NCBI GenBank assembly: GCA_963750015.1
Contig: CAVVPU010000129.1
Span: 1-6,139, forward strand
Direction of reading: 5' to 3'
Origin: CAVVNC01 sp963750015
GTDB taxonomy: Bacteria > Desulfobacterota > Syntrophorhabdia > Syntrophorhabdales > WCHB1-27
DNA length: 6,139 nt
The notes under the pieces were generated by a model that was given only the letters and a program-made list of their open reading frames with translations, made no database searches and was not told the DNA's origin. Positions 4,971 through 6,139 of this stretch are shown in pieces (positions within the stretch are counted from its first letter, which is position 1; each line of letters opens with the position of its first letter). Made by a program: the position numbers and the translations under genes.

Positions 4971-5888
4971 ATGTCGCAGACAGACTATGAGAAATACGTA
5001 GTGAGAGAGCCTCTGTGGGAAGCAGGCCCCGGGGTGAAGAAACGTCAGAGCCCCACCATGACCTACATGAGCAGTAAACAGGTGCCCGAGGCAAACTACT
5101 ATATCGAATTGGGCTGGATATACGATATTCCCGAGCCGAATCCCCACGTTCACGAGCACGTCCATGACTTCGACGAGATCGTCCTCCACTGGGGCGGAGA
5201 CCCGTGGACACCCCAGGACCTGGGAGGCGAGATCGAGTTCTATATCGGCGGTCAGTCGATTACCTTCAACACTACCACGGGTATCTTCATCCCCAAAGGC
5301 ACGCCCCACGGCCCGTTGATCTGGAAGAAGTTCAAATTCCCCCACATCGAGATGGCCTTCATGCTCGAGTGCGGGGACTCGAAGAAGGGCTGGGGCTCGA
5401 GCGGGATCAAACAGGCCAAGAACAGCCTGCCCGTGAAGAAGGACAAGTTCGACTATGAACAGTACGTCATCAGGAGCCCCCTGCGCGAGGCGGGCGGCAT
5501 TGTGAAGGGACGCCAGTCTCCGACCATGACCTACATGGACAAACAGCAAATCAATATCGCCAATTATTATATAGAGTTCGGCTGGATTTATGAGATGCCG
5601 GAACCAAACCCGCATGTTCACCGGCACATCCACCGGAACCACGACGAAATCGTCCTCCACATCGGCGGCGATCCCCGGAACCCCACCGATCTGGGCGGCG
5701 AGATCGAGTTCCCTATAGGCGACCAGCCCATCACCTTCAGCACCAATACCGGCATCTACATCCCGAAGGGCATCTACCACGGGCCGCTCACATGGAAGAA
5801 GGTCACGAAGCCCCACATCGAGATGGCCATCATGCTCGGAGCAGGCTCCGCCAAAGAGGGCTGGGGAGACAGCGGGATTAAAGGATAG
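4971..5888 (+). CDS. Tandem (two-domain) cupin protein of unknown function
   Basis: This 305-aa protein consists of two copies of a cupin unit, residues about 5-147 and 161-304, roughly 70% identical when aligned by eye. Each has cupin motif 1: PHVHEHVHDFDEIVLH with H59, H61, H63, H65 and E69, and PHVHRHIHRNHDEIVLH with H215, H217, H219, H221, H224 and E226 (one extra residue in the second). Each also has motif 2, IPKGTPHGPL (H113) and IPKGIYHGPL (H270). Such His/Glu sets bind Fe, Mn, Ni or Zn in known cupins, so both sites look intact. Each unit also repeats RQSPTMTYM, NYYIE.GWIY and a GWG.SGIK end. There is no signal peptide or membrane segment, so it is probably cytoplasmic. AAGGAGG (4954-4960) lies ten bases before the ATG. 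It stands alone, divergent from the MCP gene. Reaction unknown; dioxygenase, isomerase or sugar/organic acid binding are all possible. Confidence 0.88.
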   Translation: MSQTDYEKYVVREPLWEAGPGVKKRQSPTMTYMSSKQVPEANYYIELGWIYDIPEPNPHVHEHVHDFDEIVLHWGGDPWTPQDLGGEIEFYIGGQSITFNTTTGIFIPKGTPHGPLIWKKFKFPHIEMAFMLECGDSKKGWGSSGIKQAKNSLPVKKDKFDYEQYVIRSPLREAGGIVKGRQSPTMTYMDKQQINIANYYIEFGWIYEMPEPNPHVHRHIHRNHDEIVLHIGGDPRNPTDLGGEIEFPIGDQPITFSTNTGIYIPKGIYHGPLTWKKVTKPHIEMAIMLGAGSAKEGWGDSGIKG

Positions 5889-5923
5889 TAAGAAGAGAGA
5901 GGGGAGAGAGGAGAGGGGAGATC

Positions 5924-5938
5924 GTCCCTTTCAGGGAC
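5924..5938 (+). terminator. Weak hairpin after the cupin gene
   Basis: GTCCCT (5924-5929) pairs with AGGGAC (5933-5938) around a TTC loop, 36 bases after the stop codon. A U-tract is absent, so intrinsic termination would be inefficient. The position is the main support. Confidence 0.3.
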
Positions 5939-6001
5939 TAGGGAGCGGGAAGAACGAAGACGCTTTTTGCTCCCGAGCGAGTGGAACGAGCGGTCTCCCA
6001 T

Positions 6002-6052
6002 CTCCCATCGAAGGCTTTACTCCATCTCCCCTCTCCCATCAAAGTCTTTGCT
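6002..6052. repeat. Short imperfect direct repeat, two units
   Basis: CTCCCATCGAAGGCTTTACT (6002-6021) recurs as CTCCCATCAAAGTCTTTGCT (6033-6052), 17 of 20 identical with a 31-base period. It lies downstream of the possible partial minus gene at 6065. Role unknown; probably local duplication in low-complexity DNA. Confidence 0.5.
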
Positions 6053-6064
6053 TTTCCCTCTTCG

Positions 6065-6139
6065 CTACTGGAACGTCGATCCGCCTGACAGGCTGAGTAT
6101 TTGCCCGACGATGTCGGAAGATACGTCGGAGGCGAAGAA
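6065..6139 (-). CDS. Possible 3' end of a minus-strand gene (partial)
   Basis: Read from the window edge on the minus strand, 24 codons end in TAG at 6065-6067 and give FFASDVSSDIVGQILSLSGG then STFQ. Codons are mostly C- or G-ending, as in the neighbouring genes, while the sequence beyond the stop turns low-complexity. The product is not recognised and the fragment is too short for homology by eye. A competing reading is a plus-strand start at 6111 (MSEDTSEAK), which lacks a Shine-Dalgarno. Confidence 0.35.
   Translation of the reverse strand, partial: FFASDVSSDIVGQILSLSGGSTFQ

Larger units (their letters stand above)
5890..6064. other. Purine/pyrimidine-rich spacer between convergent genes
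   Basis: A 32-base all-purine run (5890-5921) begins directly after the cupin stop. Thirteen of its last bases (5910-5922) are the exact reverse complement of 6024-6036. No credible gene is seen. It may help terminate convergent transcripts or simply be low-complexity sequence. Confidence 0.5.

Noticed and set aside
4845..5816. A 323-codon minus-strand open frame opposite the cupin gene
   Set aside because: It is antisense to a strongly conserved duplicated cupin. Its own sequence lacks a recognisable domain and its internal similarity is explained by the duplication on the other strand. GC-rich codon use readily leaves such frames open.

Overview
The window looks like a chromosomal piece of a fairly GC-rich anaerobic or microaerophilic Gram-negative bacterium. 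A ferritin-like/rubrerythrin protein, an HAMP chemoreceptor with a Cache domain, a histidine-rich tandem cupin and abundant structured intergenic repeats would fit a Desulfobacterota (former Deltaproteobacteria) lineage. That placement is an inference from gene style and carries low confidence. No rRNA, tRNA, CRISPR array, transposase or integrase was seen.

Layout. Bases 1-408 hold no convincing gene. They are packed with hairpin-forming repeats: a partial copy at the left edge, a compact branched inverted-repeat structure, and two further copies. Bases 409-1557 (minus) encode a 382-aa protein of unknown function with its own near-consensus sigma-70 promoter and a strong Shine-Dalgarno. Bases 1558-2038 contain that promoter, two more repeat copies in the same orientation, and a terminator-like hairpin. 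Bases 2039-2530 (minus) encode a ferritin-like diiron protein of the rubrerythrin type without a rubredoxin domain. Bases 2821-4383 (minus) encode a methyl-accepting chemotaxis protein with almost no periplasmic region and a C-terminal Cache-like domain. A 587-base divergent spacer (4384-4970) carries a REP-like hairpin, an inverted repeat and a promoter for the plus-strand gene at 4971-5888, a two-domain cupin made by internal duplication. Bases 5889-6064 are low-complexity purine/pyrimidine DNA between convergent genes. The last 75 bases may be the 3' end of another minus-strand gene.

The genes do not form an obvious operon or pathway. Each full gene has its own spacer, and three of the four have a recognisable promoter candidate. 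The MCP and rubrerythrin-like protein would both fit redox or small-molecule responses in an anaerobe, but nothing in the sequence couples them. The most unusual features are: (1) a family of same-orientation repeats whose hairpin stems differ in sequence but keep pairing, flanking the orphan gene like cassette borders; (2) the Cache-like domain placed after the signalling domain of the MCP; and (3) the duplicated cupin with an HxHxHxH metal-site motif in both halves.
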